Assembly: GCA_001692895.1 (NCBI GenBank)
Contig: KV748220.1
Span: 868,358-932,357, forward strand
Direction of reading: 5' to 3'
Length of the DNA: 64,000 nucleotides
Source: Cenococcum geophilum 1.58
Taxonomy: Eukaryota; Ascomycota; Dothideomycetes; Gloniales; Gloniaceae
Shown here: positions 11,300 to 23,797 of the stretch, piece by piece
Layout of the letters: each line of letters starts with the position of its first letter
Position numbering within the stretch: position 1 is the stretch's first letter
Notes under the pieces: generated by a model
Told to the model about the DNA's origin: nothing
The model's input: only the letters and a program-made list of their open reading frames with translations
The model's database searches: none
Made by a program: the position numbers and the translations under genes

Positions 11300-11925
11300 T
11301 TGTGTAAAGCCTCCGTACGTAAAGCTTCGCGCAGAGCCTCGTGCAGAGCCTTTATACGCAGAGCTTTATATAAGAGCTTTGTGCAAAGCTTCGTGCAGAG
11401 CTTTGTATAGAGCTTTGTGCAAAGCTTTATGCAGAACTTTGTACAGAACTTCGTGCAGAGCTTCGTGCAGAGCTTTATACAGAACTTTATGTAGAACTTT
11501 ATACAGAGCTTTATATAGAGCTTTATGTAGAACTTCGTGCAGAACTTCGTACAGAGCTTTGTGTAAAGCTTCGTGCAGAACTTCGTGCAGAACTTCGTGT
11601 AGAGCTTTATGCAGAGCTTTGTATAGAGCTTTATGCAGAACTTTATGCAGAATTTCGTACAAAGCTTTGTATAGAACTTCGTGCAGAGCTTTGTATAGAA
11701 CTTCGTATAAAGCTTCGTATAGAACTTTATGCAGAGCTTTATATAGAACTTTATATAAAGCTTCGTGTAGAACTTCGTGTAGAGCTTTGTATAGAACTTC
11801 GTATAGAGCTTTATGTAGAACTTTGTGTAGAGCTTTATATAGAACTTTATATAGAGCTTCGTATAGAACTTTATACAGAGCTTTATACAGAACTTTAAAC
11901 TTTATATAGAACTTTATACGGAGCC
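11300..11925. repeat. 12-bp satellite array in Y copy 2
   Basis: About fifty units of the type GTGCAGAGCTTC, many changed to TATATAGAACTT, keep strict 12-bp spacing. The long open frames on both strands (98 and 176 residues of ALYR/CRAL-like repeats) exist because a 12-bp unit with no stop in a frame stays open. They are not evidence of a gene. Confidence 0.9.
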
Positions 11926-11931
11926 TCTATA

Positions 11932-12214
11932 TTAGGAAAAAATTTACTAGAATCTAATTTGACTTTTCTGCTATTTTAGCATTTTCTAGCATTTAGTAGC
12001 TAAATGCTAATACTTAATTATAAATATAGTATTTAGCGGCTAAATACTAATAGTTAGTAATAAATGCAGCTAAATACTAATACTTAATTATAAATGCGGC
12101 ATTTGGCAGCTAAATGCTAGTACTTAGTAATAAATGCCGCATTTAGCTGCTAAACGCTAGGAAATGCTGAAATGGCTAAAAAGTAAAAATAAATGCTGGT
12201 AAATTTTTTCCTAA
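11932..12214. mobile_element. MITE Z, 283 bp, long TIRs shared with the Y family
   Basis: Both ends start TTAGGAAAAAATTTAC and the inverted similarity continues for about 80 bp through GCATTT-TCTAGC and TTTAGYAGCTAAA motifs. The middle is built of repeats alternating AGCTAAATGCTAATACTTA and ATAAATGC. The right end of Y copy 2 coincides with it, and the left end of Y copy 1 (15777-15990) is closely similar. It may be a nested MITE or the natural terminal block of Y. Confidence 0.75.
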
Positions 12215-12222
12215 TGTAGTTG

Positions 12223-12342
12223 TTTACGCGATAAGGTATAAATTAGGCGTATAGAAGAGTATTTTAAACTAGTACGCAATTATTTACGTAGTAAGGTACG
12301 GATTAGGCGTATAGGAGAGTATTTTAAATTAGTACGCAATTA
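12223..12342. repeat. Tandem repeat, 2 x 60 bp
   Basis: Units 12223-12282 and 12283-12342 share TTTACG...TAAGGTA, TTAGGCGTATAG and AGAGTATTTTAAA, ending TAGTACGCAATTA. They differ by a handful of transitions. Confidence 0.82.
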
Positions 12343-14524
12343 TTAAAAGCTAAAGGTATATTGCGAAGATACTGCTTTATATAGCGGTGGGCGGTTAGAT
12401 AATAAAGAGAGTGTTTTATTTACTAAGGCCCACTAAGTGCTAAATAGTAGAGGAAACTATTAAGTATTATAGTTAGACTCTGGTTATATATAAGGGTATA
12501 ACCTACCTTAACTAAAAGATTGGGACTTTGCGTTTTTAATTAAGGAGGTTTTACTACTAGATTATTAACAGATTTAGCGGATTTATTAATATTTAGTTGC
12601 TGTCGTTTTATAAAAGAAGTAGGTATAGACACGTAGTTACTATCTTTATTATTAGATATTACCCTTTTTAGCCAGAGGCGGCTATATATATTCTATACAT
12701 TATTAGCTAGCTTAATCTGTTATATATAATATTAATAGGGTCTATTATATACTTACTCCTCTTTATACCTAAATATAACTAAACTAGAGTTATAATATTG
12801 CTTATTCTAGCTGGGTTTTATATACTTATTCTCTGCTAGCGCGTTCTTCCTCCTATTAACTAGGATATAGGCGACTCCTAATAGTAGGCTAGGGAGAGAT
12901 ATAAGGTTAATTATACTAGCTATTCTTATTTCCTTATTCTACGTTAACTTAAAGTAGGGTTCTTGTTATTAATTTAAGTATTTAATAACGCGTTTTTATA
13001 TTTACCTACTAGAGCAACGCTTTTATATTTACCTAGTTAGTAAAAGGTATAGCTTATAGCTAGAATAAGTTACTTTATAGCTGTTTTTATAATATCTAAG
13101 GCGTATATAGACTAACAACTTAAAAAAACAAATATTAGTATAGTATATATTAAACTAATAGCAGTATTAATAGGAGTGTTATTACTATAGTGTTTATAAA
13201 TAACTTAAATAGAGATATATTTATTATAATTAGCTACTAGTTTTAACTAGTTATAGTTAAGCCGTAACTATAACCTATTAAGTTACGTTAAATTAAGAGT
13301 TAAGAAAATATTATTATATATTCTAAGATTATTAAATACTATTTACTATTATATACAAAACTGTTTTATTCTATTAGTATATCCCTTAGTAGATATTGTA
13401 TAGGTATATAAAATGTTAAATATTAACCCTAGCAATAAAAGCAAAAGACTAGTAAGGCTTATATCTAAATTTAATAAAGAGGCACTTTATTAAACTACAT
13501 TACCAACTTAAGGCGCTGGCTTTTAGATCCTATACCTTATTCTAGCCTATGTATACTAGGTTTAACACCCGTTTCACGCTTAAAGCGAATCTTATCTACC
13601 TTATCCATATAGCTTACTAGTATAAATAATACTAAAGTAGGTATAGGCGGTATGCAGAATAGTAATAATACCTCTATATAGTTATATTACTATATTTTAT
13701 ACCCTTATATAATACCTAGTATTTCTACTATAAATATCTAACGTTATTCTTCTATGTTATTGACCCCGCTAGCCTATTATAAGCCTAACCTACCCCCTAT
13801 ATATATATCGCAATAGTAATTAGATTTAGTAGAATGGTAAGAAAAGCGCAAGTATAGATATAAGGATTGGGTATTAGATACTAAGAGTAAGCTAGAGATA
13901 GTATTAACGTATATTACTCTAATAAGTTTACTAGAAAGAATAGGTATAAACCTTAAGCTTTATTACCTAATTCTTTTAGGCGTTTTAAGGGTGCTAAATA
14001 AGTTATAAGAATATCCTAGGATATATTATTCTAAGACTTCCTTACCTAATAGCACGCTAAGGAGTTCTAATATTAAGCCGTCTATCTTTATATATGATAA
14101 TCTATTAAACTAGTAAGTATCCTAAATAAAGCAGTGGCTTTAAGGCGTATAATCTATATAGCGGTTATTGTTACATCGGGAAAATATTCGCAGGATAAGA
14201 TTTAAGTAGACTTTGTTTAACGCGTTTCGCGTAATTAATATGCAATTGACTAACCTAATACGCAATTGACTAACTTAATATATTTAAAAGTTGGGTAACA
14301 CGTAGTTAACCTACTCGACAACTTTAAAAGCTAACTATATATTCCTTGACACGTAGTTAACCTACTTAACAACTTTAAAAGCTAACTGCATATTTCTTAA
14401 TATGCAATTAAGGCAAAGTTATATACTAATTACGTAAATAAATTTTTACTATTTTTTTTTAGCCTATAGTATGCTAGTATATAACATATTTAACTATTAT
14501 ATATAATCTTATATAATCTTATTA
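12343..14524. other. Long unassigned RIP-mutated stretch
   Basis: I translated parts of both strands and recognised no family. Base use is TpA-rich with scattered CG, like mutated transposons. Apart from the two-copy repeats at 12223-12342 (just outside) and 14299-14400, no terminal repeats pair up. A short doubled motif GCAATTGACTAAC occurs at about 14240-14275. The stretch could hold an older element lacking visible ends. Confidence 0.55.
14299..14400. repeat. Tandem repeat, 2 x 51 bp
   Basis: Units 14299-14349 and 14350-14400 share CACGTAGTTAACCTACT, then ACAACTTTAAAAGCTAACT. Differences are transitions. Confidence 0.82.
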
Positions 14525-15415
14525 CTTAGAGGCTCTATTAGAGGCTCTATATAAGGCTTTATATAGAGCTCTATACAAGGCTTTATATAAAGCTCTATAC
14601 AAAGCTCTATATAAAGCTCTATATAAAGCTCTATACAAAGCTTTACATATAGAGGCTCTGCACGAAGCTCTATACAAAGCTCTATATAAAGCTTTATACA
14701 AGGCTTTATACAAAGCTCTACGTATAGAGGCTCTGCGCGAAGCTCTATATATAGAGGCTTTGCGCGAAGCTTTGTATATAGAGGTTCTACACAAAGCTCT
14801 ACATTAGGTCCCCGCTATATTCCTAATAGCCTCTATACATACCTCTACCCTATATAGCTATCTTATTTTTTACCCTTTTTTTCTTATATCCTCCCTATAT
14901 AGGGAGGCACCAGAATAACAGCTAGTAGAGAACTATTGCTAGAACTAGACGACTATTACTAGAAGTAGATAACCATTACTAGAACTAAATAACCGTCGCC
15001 AGAGCTAGACGACCGTTACTAAAGCTAGACGACTGTTGCCAAAGCTATATAACCGTCGCTAAAACTAAACGACCGTTGCTAGAACTAGACGACCGTCACT
15101 AGAACTAGACGACCGTCGCCAGAGCTAGATAACCGTCGCTAGAACTAGACAACCGTCGCTAAAGCTAGACAATAACGACTAGCCGGCGAATACTATAAAC
15201 GACTTAATCGATTGATTAAATTAAGGTAGTATAGATAGGTAGTTATAAATAGGGAGATACTAACAGGTAGGTAGATATAGAGAGGTAGGTAAATACAGAT
15301 AGGTAGGTAAATGCTAATAGGTAGGTAGATATAGATAGGTAGGTAATATAGATAGGTAGGTAATATAGATAGGTAGGTAGGTAGATATAGATAAGTAGGC
15401 AGATATAGATAGGTC
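14525..15415 (-). mobile_element. Repeat cassette copy 3, reverse orientation
   Basis: Read on the minus strand it has the same order as the other copies: CCTA-type tract (15415-15225), spacer ending in ATTAATCAATCGATT-like sequence, 20-bp units (15175-14936), the linker with a perfect CCTCCCTATATAGGGAGG palindrome at 14890-14907 and a TATA-like box, then the 12-bp satellite (14805-14525). No X-type or Y-type ends were recognised next to it, so how it arrived is unknown. The 90-residue minus frame in the satellite is a repeat shadow. Confidence 0.72.
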
Positions 15416-15776
15416 TATATCTACTACTTTTAATAGCTACTTTTTAGCTATATATATAGATTATATAAAGAAATATATATAACTTGCCTTGCTAGTCTTA
15501 TAAATGGCTTAAAAATAGCCTTTATTTATTATTTATTATTTAAAATATACTATTGGCATAAAAGAGGCAGATGGCTCTAAATATAATTATAGTTGCTAAA
15601 TACGCAGGTTATAGGCAGGCTGCGCGCAGGCTACGCGTAGGCTGTGTATTAAAAAACACAATATAGGCTAGTCGGTCGAGTTGCCAAATGCCCTTAACTG
15701 TGCACTAATTGCGCTAACCACCAACCATTAAGGCCATTGAAAGGGTATAATATTTTGCCGATGTACTACCTTTTGT
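15416..15776. other. Less mutated unassigned spacer
   Basis: This stretch keeps more CpA and TpG than its neighbours. It contains TAGCTACTTTTTAGCTA and GCAGGCTGCGCGCAGGCTAC-like short inverted and direct repeats. No gene was recognised. A weak tRNA-like match at 15668-15726 on the minus strand was considered and rejected. Confidence 0.45.
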
Positions 15777-16289
15777 TAAGAAAAAATTTACCAGCATTTA
15801 ATTTTACTTTGCTGCCATTTTAGCATTTTTTAGCATTTCCAGCATTTTCTAGCATTTAGTAGCTAAATGCGGCATTTATAATTAAGTATTAGTATTTAGC
15901 TGCCAAATACAGCATTTATAACTAAGTTTTAGCATTTAGCTGCTGAATATAGCATTTATAATTAAGTCTTAGTATTTAGCTACTAAATACTAACTATAGG
16001 GTTGCTGAGTATATATAGGGGTATGGTTTTTGTATGTTTGATATGTTTTGGGTTTTGTATATACTTTATTAATATTGGTAAGCATATATAAGGGTGTGGT
16101 TTTAATAGTTTTAATAGTTTTAATAATTTTAAATAATTTTAAATAATTTTAAATTATATATATATTTTATTTATATTAGTAAGCATAATATAGATAATAG
16201 GGTTATAATAGTCAGCTACTGCCTTCCTAATTAGGCTTACTATAAGAATAGTTTAGAACATTAAAATACTGCCCCTTTTAACAAGTGTA

Positions 16290-16556
16290 TGTATAGAGCC
16301 TCCGTATATAGAGCTTTATATAAAGCTTCGTGCAGAGCTTTGTGCAGAGCTTTATATAGAAGTTCGTGTAGAACTTTATATAGAACTTTATACAGAACTT
16401 TATATAGAACTTTATACAGAACTTTATACGGAGCCTCTCTATAAAGTTCTGTACGAGGTTTTATACAAAGCTTTATATATAGAGGCTCTGCACAAAGTTC
16501 TGTATAAAGCTCTATATAAAGTTTTACACAAAGCTCTACGTACGGAGGCCTTATAT
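16290..16556. repeat. 12-bp satellite array in Y copy 1
   Basis: Degenerate 12-bp units alternate orientation: the left half reads AGAGCTTTATATAGA and the right half, after a junction near 16435, reads AAAGCTCTATATAAAG. Such a head-to-head arrangement also occurs in the MITE at 24499-25397. Confidence 0.8.
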
Positions 16557-17127
16557 TAGGTCCCCACTATATTCCCAATAGCCTCTACACGTACCTTTGC
16601 CAAGTATACCCCCTATATAGCCACCTTATTTTTTTTTACCTATCCTTCCTTATATCCTTTTTACTTAAAAAGGCACTAGAACGGTAGCTAGTAAAGGACT
16701 ATCGCTAGGACTAAATAACTGTCGCTAGAACTAGATAACCGTTACTAAAACTAGAACTAGATAATAACTATTTAAATAGCTAGGCAGCAAACACTATAAA
16801 TAATTTAATTAATTAATCGATTGAATTAAACCAGAGCTTTAATATTAGCCCATCGCCATATCAAATTAAGACCTCCTAGGGGGGTACCCTAGATAACTAC
16901 TATTTAAATATATATCTAGTAAACGGCCGTAGAGAATAATTCGAATTAATATAATCAATCAATTAATTAATTAATTAAATTAGGCGAAGCCTTTAATTAG
17001 GCCAACCTTTCCCCTAAATTATAGATAGGTAGATATAGATAGTAGTATAGACAGAAGATATAGATAGTAGGCATAGATAGTAGGTATAGATAGGTAGGTA
17101 TAGATAGGTAGGTATAGATAGGTAGGT

Positions 17128-17159
<32 letters not shown>

Positions 17160-17246
17160 GTAGATAGGTAAGTAGGTAGGTAGGTAGGTAGGTAGTAGGT
17201 AAGTAAGGAGGTAGGTAGGTAGTAGGTAAATAGGTAGGTAGATAGG

Positions 17247-17626
17247 TGTTATAGAACACCCCTATAACACCTTATATATATTTACCTATTTCCACTAACT
17301 TAGTAACTAAAGACCGACTATAAGATAGTAATCTAATAGCAATCTGCGGCAATCTAACGGTAACCTGCTATATTCTGCCATATTCCACTAAGTTCTACTA
17401 AGTTTTACTAAATCCTGCTAAGTTCTGCTAAGACTACTACCTAAATCCTATTCTACTCTATATACGTATTAACTAAGCAACTAAGTCTATAATATATACC
17501 CTTTCTTCCCGTTTTTCTACCTTTTCCTTTTATATAACGTCTTAATCTTATTATATAGTTTATATACATAGCTTAATAATATCTACTTTACTATATATTA
17601 TCGTCGTTTATGCTTACTTTGTAATA
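17247..17626 (+). repeat. 5' LTR of the family 2 Gypsy element
   Basis: The LTR starts TGTTATAG and ends GTAATA. It is the same family as the 370-bp LTRs at 32550-32919 and 38291-38660, which lie on the other strand. Confidence 0.93.
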
Positions 17627-20600
17627 CTATATTACGTTAACTTTATATACCACCTCCAAAATATAGAACGACCCTAAAGCCCCTATAACAACCGCTAGTA
17701 TTATATCCATACTCTAAGAATAACTAGTAAAGATATAGAAGTTTTTTATAGACGCCCTTATATAAAACTAAGCCACTTTAAATTAATAACAAACTAAATA
17801 AGAAGTACGATACTAGTAACTAATTAAGGACCTCTAAGAAGAAATCCGCACTTTTAAGATACCTACGTTAGGGCCTTAAAAATAAACACTATCTTTAGAG
17901 ATAAATATACGGAATATAAGCCCCGAACCTATAATAGCTATTTACCCCAAACTAACTACTATACCGTAATAATCCAAACGATTACTTAACCCTCTAGTAT
18001 TTATTAGTAAACGGCGAAAGCTCTAATTATTTTTAAGCTAGCTTAAGAACAGGCTGGCTAGTGGTGCTGGCTGTTACCTAACTAAAGCTAACTAACTCTA
18101 CTACGCCCTAAGTTAACTAGAAGAAGAGGTAGCTAACCTTATTAAACCCCTTTAACTAAACTTAGTATAAAGCCTAGTTATACTTCTTAAAGCTATATAC
18201 GGTAACCTAAACCGCTAAGCTACTACTTAAAGGAAAACAAACTATATAGCTTAAGGAATAAAAAGTTTCCTAGTATACTTCTTTAAATTTAACTATTACG
18301 TAAAGGAAACTGGCTGGAATAACTCTGCACTAGTTAATAGCCTTATTAAATCCCTAAGCCCTAAACTAAAAACCTTCCTAATAGGCGTAGACCTACTAGG
18401 AGCCCTTAATACTTACATAAACGTTATTAATAAACGGTATAATAATATACTACGCCTAATACCGAAATACGCTCCTTAATATAATATAATAGCCCCGTAA
18501 ACGTCTACTAAGTTATCTTAGCTTAAGCACCCTAACGCTACAGATATTAACACTAGGACCCTAGGATACGCCCTATTAGGGTCCTCTAAATAAGAATAAC
18601 GTATTAAGCTAGGCCTCTGCTTTAAATATAGAAGTAACTTCTACCTTTTTAACTACTACTCTATCCCTATACCTAAACATAATTTATAAACGGCTAATAC
18701 TAGCAACTGTTTACCGCATTAATCTTCCGGTTATTGTCCTTAATCTTTACCTAGTTCCAGCCCTATATTTAGTAAGCACTACTTATAAGGGCGAAGCTAT
18801 AACTAACGTTCTATAGGAACCCCTTCCCGCTTATTACTAAAAGGTATATTTTAGAGTTAAGTTACTTTCTAGGACGGCTCTGCTTTAAGATTTTATTAAA
18901 TGCTTTAGATATTACAAACTCTAACTCTTAGGATTATAGCATAACCGTTAACTATTATTTTTAGTAAAATAATTAATAGGCTAATACTTAAGTCCTAATT
19001 AATATAGGAGCTAGTAGCATAGGATTTATTAATAAGATCTTTGCGTAAGATAATAGTTTTACCTTAACCCCCCTTAACTGGCATATTAATATATTTAGAT
19101 TTAATAGTAAACGCATAGTCTTAAGCCGAATTACCTATATAGTATACCTAAAACTTTAATACCTAAACCACGAAGAACTAATTAGGCTTTTTATTACCAT
19201 CCTAGGTTATCTAGTAATTCTTAAATAATTCTAGATAAAGCTATATAAGGTAACTATTAATTAGGATAACCTTAGGCTTCTATTTACCACCCCCTATTAT
19301 AAGCAGAAGTGCTTTATAACTCGCTGCTTTAACCCTAAACTAAAATTTAGAAAATCCACTAAAATCTATTAGCCTAAGATTTCTACTAATGTCTACTCTA
19401 TACCTAAGGAATCCACCAGATTCTACTAGTATAGAAATTCTACCAAATTTCACTAATATAAGAATTCCACTAATATCTACCAAAGATCTAAAAATTCTAC
19501 TAAATTTTATAAGTTATTACTAAGTACTATACCGCCCTAAACTAAGTAGAAGCTTAAGCTTAGTATATAAAACTACTAAAAGAACTAGTACCCTATAATA
19601 AAAAGAATATTTAAAGAACCTAAACCTAAATCTAATACTAACTCTATACTTAATACTAAACCTAAACTTAAATAAGAAACTATAGACGATCTAAGTAAGC
19701 TCGGCACTTTAAATATCCGTATAATTAGAGCTACTCCATTAGTATAACTTACTAAGAAACCTAAATATATGATCTTTGCTATTACTACAGCTAATATTAA
19801 GAAGGCTTTAGCACTAAAAAAGTATACTAACCTTGCTATAAAGGTACTAATAGAGTACTATAACTGCTTAGAGACATTTTTTATAAAAGAAAGCCAATAA
19901 GCTACCGGAATACTAACTGTATAATTATAAGATTATACTTAAAGAAGGGAAGTAATTTAGATTTGGACCCCTATGTAGGATATTCTAAAATAAACTCTAA
20001 GTGCTATAGAAGTACCTAGATAAGAACCTAAGTAAAGAATTTATTAAAGTAAGCTCTTTACCTATAGCCGTATTAGTAATCTTTATTAAGAAACCGGGCG
20101 GTAAACTATACTTCTATGTAGATTACCGAGCTCTTAACGCTATTACTATTAAGGACTGATATCCGATCCCGCTAACATAAGAGACGCTAAATTAACTAAG
20201 TAAGGCTCGCTTCTATATAAAGCTTAATATTATCTCTATATTTAACCGCCTTTATATTATAAAAGGAGATAAATAGCTTACTATATTTTATACCTAATAT
20301 AAATTATTTAAGTATTTAGTAACACCCTTTAGCCTTATAAACACTCTAAGCTCGTTTTAATATTATATAAATAATACCCTGCGTCCCTACCTAAATATCT
20401 TCTATACTGCTTATATTAATAACATCCTAATATATAATAATAACCTAACTAAATACTGGAAATATGTTTATTTTATTTTATAAGCCCTATAAGGAGCTAG
20501 TTTATAATTAAATATAGATAAATATAAATTCTATAAAATAGAAGTTTTATACCTTAGGCTTTTTATTTTTATAAACGGCATATAAATAGACCTAAAGAAA

Positions 20601-22849
20601 GTTAAAGTAATTATAAACTGGTGGAAACCTAAGAACGTTAAGGATATAAGAGCCTTTATAGGATTTACCAATTTCTACTAACGGTTTATTAATAACTTCT
20701 CCGCCCTAGTTTTATCCTTTATAGCTCTAACCTAAAAAGATAAAGCCTTTATCTTTAATAAGGAATATAAAAAGGCCTTTGCTTATTTAAAGATTATATT
20801 TACTACTACACCTATACTCTAATACTTTAATCTAGAATAAGTAAGTGTTATAGAAGCCAACTTATTAGATTACGTTACTAGAGGTATTCTGTCTTAATAT
20901 AATAAAGAAGGAGTATTATACCCTATAGCATACTTCTTAAAGTAACTAATCTCTACTAAATATAATTATAAGATCTATAATAAAGAATTACTAGCTATTA
21001 TTAGATACTTTGGGCAATAGTAACCTAAACTAAAAGGCGCTGGATTTCTAATTAAGGTCCTTAGCGACTATAAGAACCTATAGTACTTTATAACTACAAA
21101 ACAGCTAAGTTATTGTTAAGCCTGCTAGTTAGAATATCTATCTCGTTTCTAATTCTTAATTATATACTACCTAGGCGTTTAAGGTTAAAAGCCTAATACC
21201 CTAACCTAATGCTTATAAGACGCGCCAGCCCTAAAAAAAGCGCGCTCTTACCGAAATTAAACCCTACTCCGCCCTAAACTATTTAATTCTCCTATAAAAG
21301 ACCTTACAGTGCACGTCCTTAAAATAACTAATTAATTAATTAAATAGATTATAATTAACAAATATTTAAATAACGAGTTTATCTAAGAGACGCTTAAGCT
21401 AATTTAAGATAGTATTAAACGCTTTACAAGGATTTCTTTAAGTAAATACGAAGCTTATGAAAACCGCTTATATTATTAGAACCACCTAGTTGTTCCTAAT
21501 TATAATAAACTTAAGCTTAAGCTCCTTAAATATATATATAACTTACTAGTAGCCGGCCACCTAGGCTAAGGAAAAACCCTAGAGCTACTCTAATAAGAGT
21601 ATTATTAGCTAAATATACACAATACGACACAAAGGTATATCTTTAGCTGCTATATCTATTAACGAGCTAAAGCTTTATACGAGATATATAACGGCCTTTT
21701 AAAGCTACTACCCGTTCCGGACCAAAAATAAAAGGATATCTTAGTTAACTTTATTATTTACCTCCCCGTAAGTAATGGCTATATAAATATTATAGTAGTT
21801 ATAGACCGACTATCTAAGATAAGATACTTAATTGCCTGCCCTAATGTGTTAATACCTACTATTATCTAACTATTTTTAGATTACGTATAGAAACTCTACG
21901 GACTTCTTAAAATAATTATCTCTAATAAAGGTAGCTAGTTTATCTCTATATTCTAAAAAGAACTAACTACCTAACTCCGTATTAAAGTACTATTGTTTAT
22001 AGTATACTACCTAAAAACGGATAGTTAAATGGAATATATAAATGCTATAATGGAATAGTATATTCAGATATATATGTCGTACTTATAAGATAACTAGATT
22101 AACTGGCTTATATTTACTAAGTTTACTATAAATAATTCCGTCTCGGAAACTATAAAGATCTCCCAATTCCTAGCCAACTACGGCTAGTATTTATAAATAG
22201 GTTTTAAACTCTTTAGTAATATTCCTTGCCCTACTTATTACGCCTTATAAGTTATAAAAGTAAATAAATTCGTAGAGAAGATAGAGAAACTATAACAGTT
22301 TCTTACTAACGAAATAATATAGGCTTAATCTGTCTATAAAGCTGTAGCGAATAAGAAATAAACCCTAGCACTAGCCTATTAAATTAGTAACTTTATCTAG
22401 CTAGATATAAAGAATCTAAATATAAAACAACCTATTAAGAAGCTTAATTAAAAGAACGCTGGCCCTTATAAGGTTAAGAAGGTTATTTTCTCCTACGCCT
22501 ATTAACTAAAGCTCCCTAATACGGTTAAAATCCACCCTATATTCTATACATTAGTCCTCTATCCTACTACTCCCGTATTAGACGCCCTACCTAAATAAAT
22601 ATAAGGCCTTCCCCTACTAGTTAAAGTGGATAGTAAGAACGAGTACTTTATTAAAAGAATTAATAATATTAAGTATAATAAACGGAAACGCTAATATATA
22701 TATCTTATAAAATGGAAAGGCTTTACTAAGCCCTTATAGGAACCCATTAACTTTATAGGACTTACATAAACTATAAAAGACCTTTATATACTCTACTTAG
22801 AATTACTATAGCCCTATCTTACAGAAGCTTAAGTTTAAAGGGGGGGTAC

Positions 22850-23229
22850 TGTTACGGGATACCCCCGTAACACCTTATACATATCTACCTATTTTTACTA
22901 ACTTAGTAATTAGAGACCGACTATGAGACGGTAATCTAAGAGCAATCTGCAGCAATCTAACGGCAACCTACCGCATTCTGCTATATTCTACTAAGTTTTA
23001 TTAAGTTCTACTAAATCCTGCTAAGTTCTGCTAGGACTACTACCTAAATCCTATTCTACTATATATATATATTAACTAAGTAACTAAGTCCACAATATAT
23101 ACCCTTTCTTCCCGTTTTCCTACCTTCTCTCCTTATATAACGTTTTAATCTTATTACATAGTTTATATATATAGCTTAATAATATCTACTTTACTATATA
23201 TTATTGTCGTTTATACTTACTTCGTAATA
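22850..23229 (+). repeat. 3' LTR of the family 2 Gypsy element
   Basis: The LTR starts TGTTACGGGATACCCC and ends CGTAATA, directly after the polypurine tract. It retains more C and G than the 5' copy at several places, so RIP acted unevenly on the two LTRs. Confidence 0.93.
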
Positions 23230-23390
23230 ATAGGCAGATAGGTAGACAGGTAAGTAGGCAGGTAGGTAGGTAGGTAGGTAGGTAGGTAGGTAGGTAGGTA
23301 GGTAGGTAGGTAGGTAGGTAGGTAGGTAGGTAGGTAGGTAGGTAAATAAGCAGGCAAGTAGATAGGTTAGTAGATAGGTAGGTAGAAAAG
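23230..23390. repeat. TAGG tetranucleotide tract, right half
   Basis: A nearly pure run of AGGT units (about 23250-23340) continues the tract at 17025-17246 that the Gypsy element split. Confidence 0.92.
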
Positions 23391-23797
23391 AACTATCGCT
23401 ATATTATATTAAAATATCTAAAATAATATAATTTATTTTGCACTAACTGCGCAGACTAAGTACTATTAAGTATATAGGATAAGCATTTAATAATAACTGT
23501 ATAGGAAGAGTAAGATATACAGAATGCGTAAAAAGGGTATTATATATTAATTGCGTATTAAGTATAAAAAAAGCTTAATAGAATAAAGGCACTATTTGCC
23601 TAGGTAGCTATAAATGCGTAATTAGCTATACCGCGTTATTGGTTTTTGTTAAATGCGGTAATATACCGCTTTTTAGTTAATACTATATGCTATACGTTAT
23701 AGTGCGCGGATTGCGCATTTAGCTGTAAAATGCTGCCAAATGCTGCCAAATGCTGCCAAATGCTGCAAAAATGCTAGTAAATTTTTTCCTAACGTTA

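Larger units (their letters stand above)
10292..12214 (+). mobile_element. Y element copy 2: TIR element carrying the repeat cassette
   Basis: The left end reads CAGGAAAAAATTTACCAGC and the right end is its reverse complement with one change. The first 400 bp match the reverse complement of 23797-23390 closely: several GCAGCATTT repeats, a unit CCGCGCACTATAACG, then short repeats around CCGTATTTAA, then the tetranucleotide tract. Inside follow the tract (10698-10880), 20-bp units (10965-11165), the linker with TATA-like box and the 12-bp satellite (11300-11925). The last 283 bp also form a self-contained MITE, so the true right end of this copy is uncertain. Ends of CAGG type recall hAT elements, but no 8-bp duplication was found. 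No transposase is encoded. Confidence 0.68.
17247..23229 (+). mobile_element. Ty3/Gypsy LTR retrotransposon fossil (family 2), structurally complete
   Basis: Both LTRs are exactly 380 bp (17247-17626 and 22850-23229), a polypurine tract (TTTAAAGGGGGGG) lies at 22835-22847, and a perfect 5-bp duplication ATAGG flanks the element (17242-17246 and 23230-23234). Translation shows relics of gag (about 17700-18800), protease (about 18930-19250), reverse transcriptase (about 20050-20560), RNase H (about 20780-21060), integrase (about 21560-22200) and a chromodomain-like C-terminus (about 22680-22800), so it is a chromovirus. It looks whole in layout but carries very many breaks. The LTRs differ at about 45 of 380 positions, nearly all transitions, so the distance reflects RIP more than age. 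It inserted in the TAGG tract of Y copy 1. Confidence 0.93.
15777..23797 (-). mobile_element. Y element copy 1: TIR element split by a Gypsy insertion
   Basis: The left end TTAAGAAAAAATTTACCAGC and right end GCTAGTAAATTTTTTCCTAA are inverted repeats of the Y type. Read from 23797 leftwards, the first 400 bp match Y copy 2, then come the TAGG/CCTA tract (split by the Gypsy at 17247-23229), a spacer (17025-16790), 20-bp units (16780-16680), the linker (16680-16556) and the 12-bp satellite (16556-16290). A further AATAATTTTAAA-type minisatellite and an AT-rich part (16260-15990) lead to the Z-like terminal block. Without the Gypsy it is about 2.0 kb. No transposase is encoded. Confidence 0.7.

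Noticed and set aside
11366-11909. 98- and 176-residue frames on opposite strands
   Set aside because: Both lie in the degenerate 12-bp satellite and mirror each other; they are repeat shadows.
11300-11925. CRISPR-like array
   Set aside because: Units are contiguous 12-bp repeats with no unique spacers, in eukaryotic transposon DNA.
10292-12214. 8-bp target duplication expected for a hAT-type element
   Set aside because: The CAGG-type ends suggested hAT, but the 8 bases outside the two ends do not match in either Y copy, so the superfamily is left open.
15668-15726. tRNA-like sequence on the minus strand (GGTTAGCGCAATTAGTGCAC followed by ACTCGACCGAC)
   Set aside because: It resembles A and B boxes only loosely; I could not form an acceptor stem or a proper anticodon arm. 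A tRNA-derived SINE head remains possible but is unsupported.
23230-23390. Telomere-like repeat
   Set aside because: The unit is TAGG (4 bp), not the TTAGGG usual in filamentous fungi, and it lies inside a transposon.
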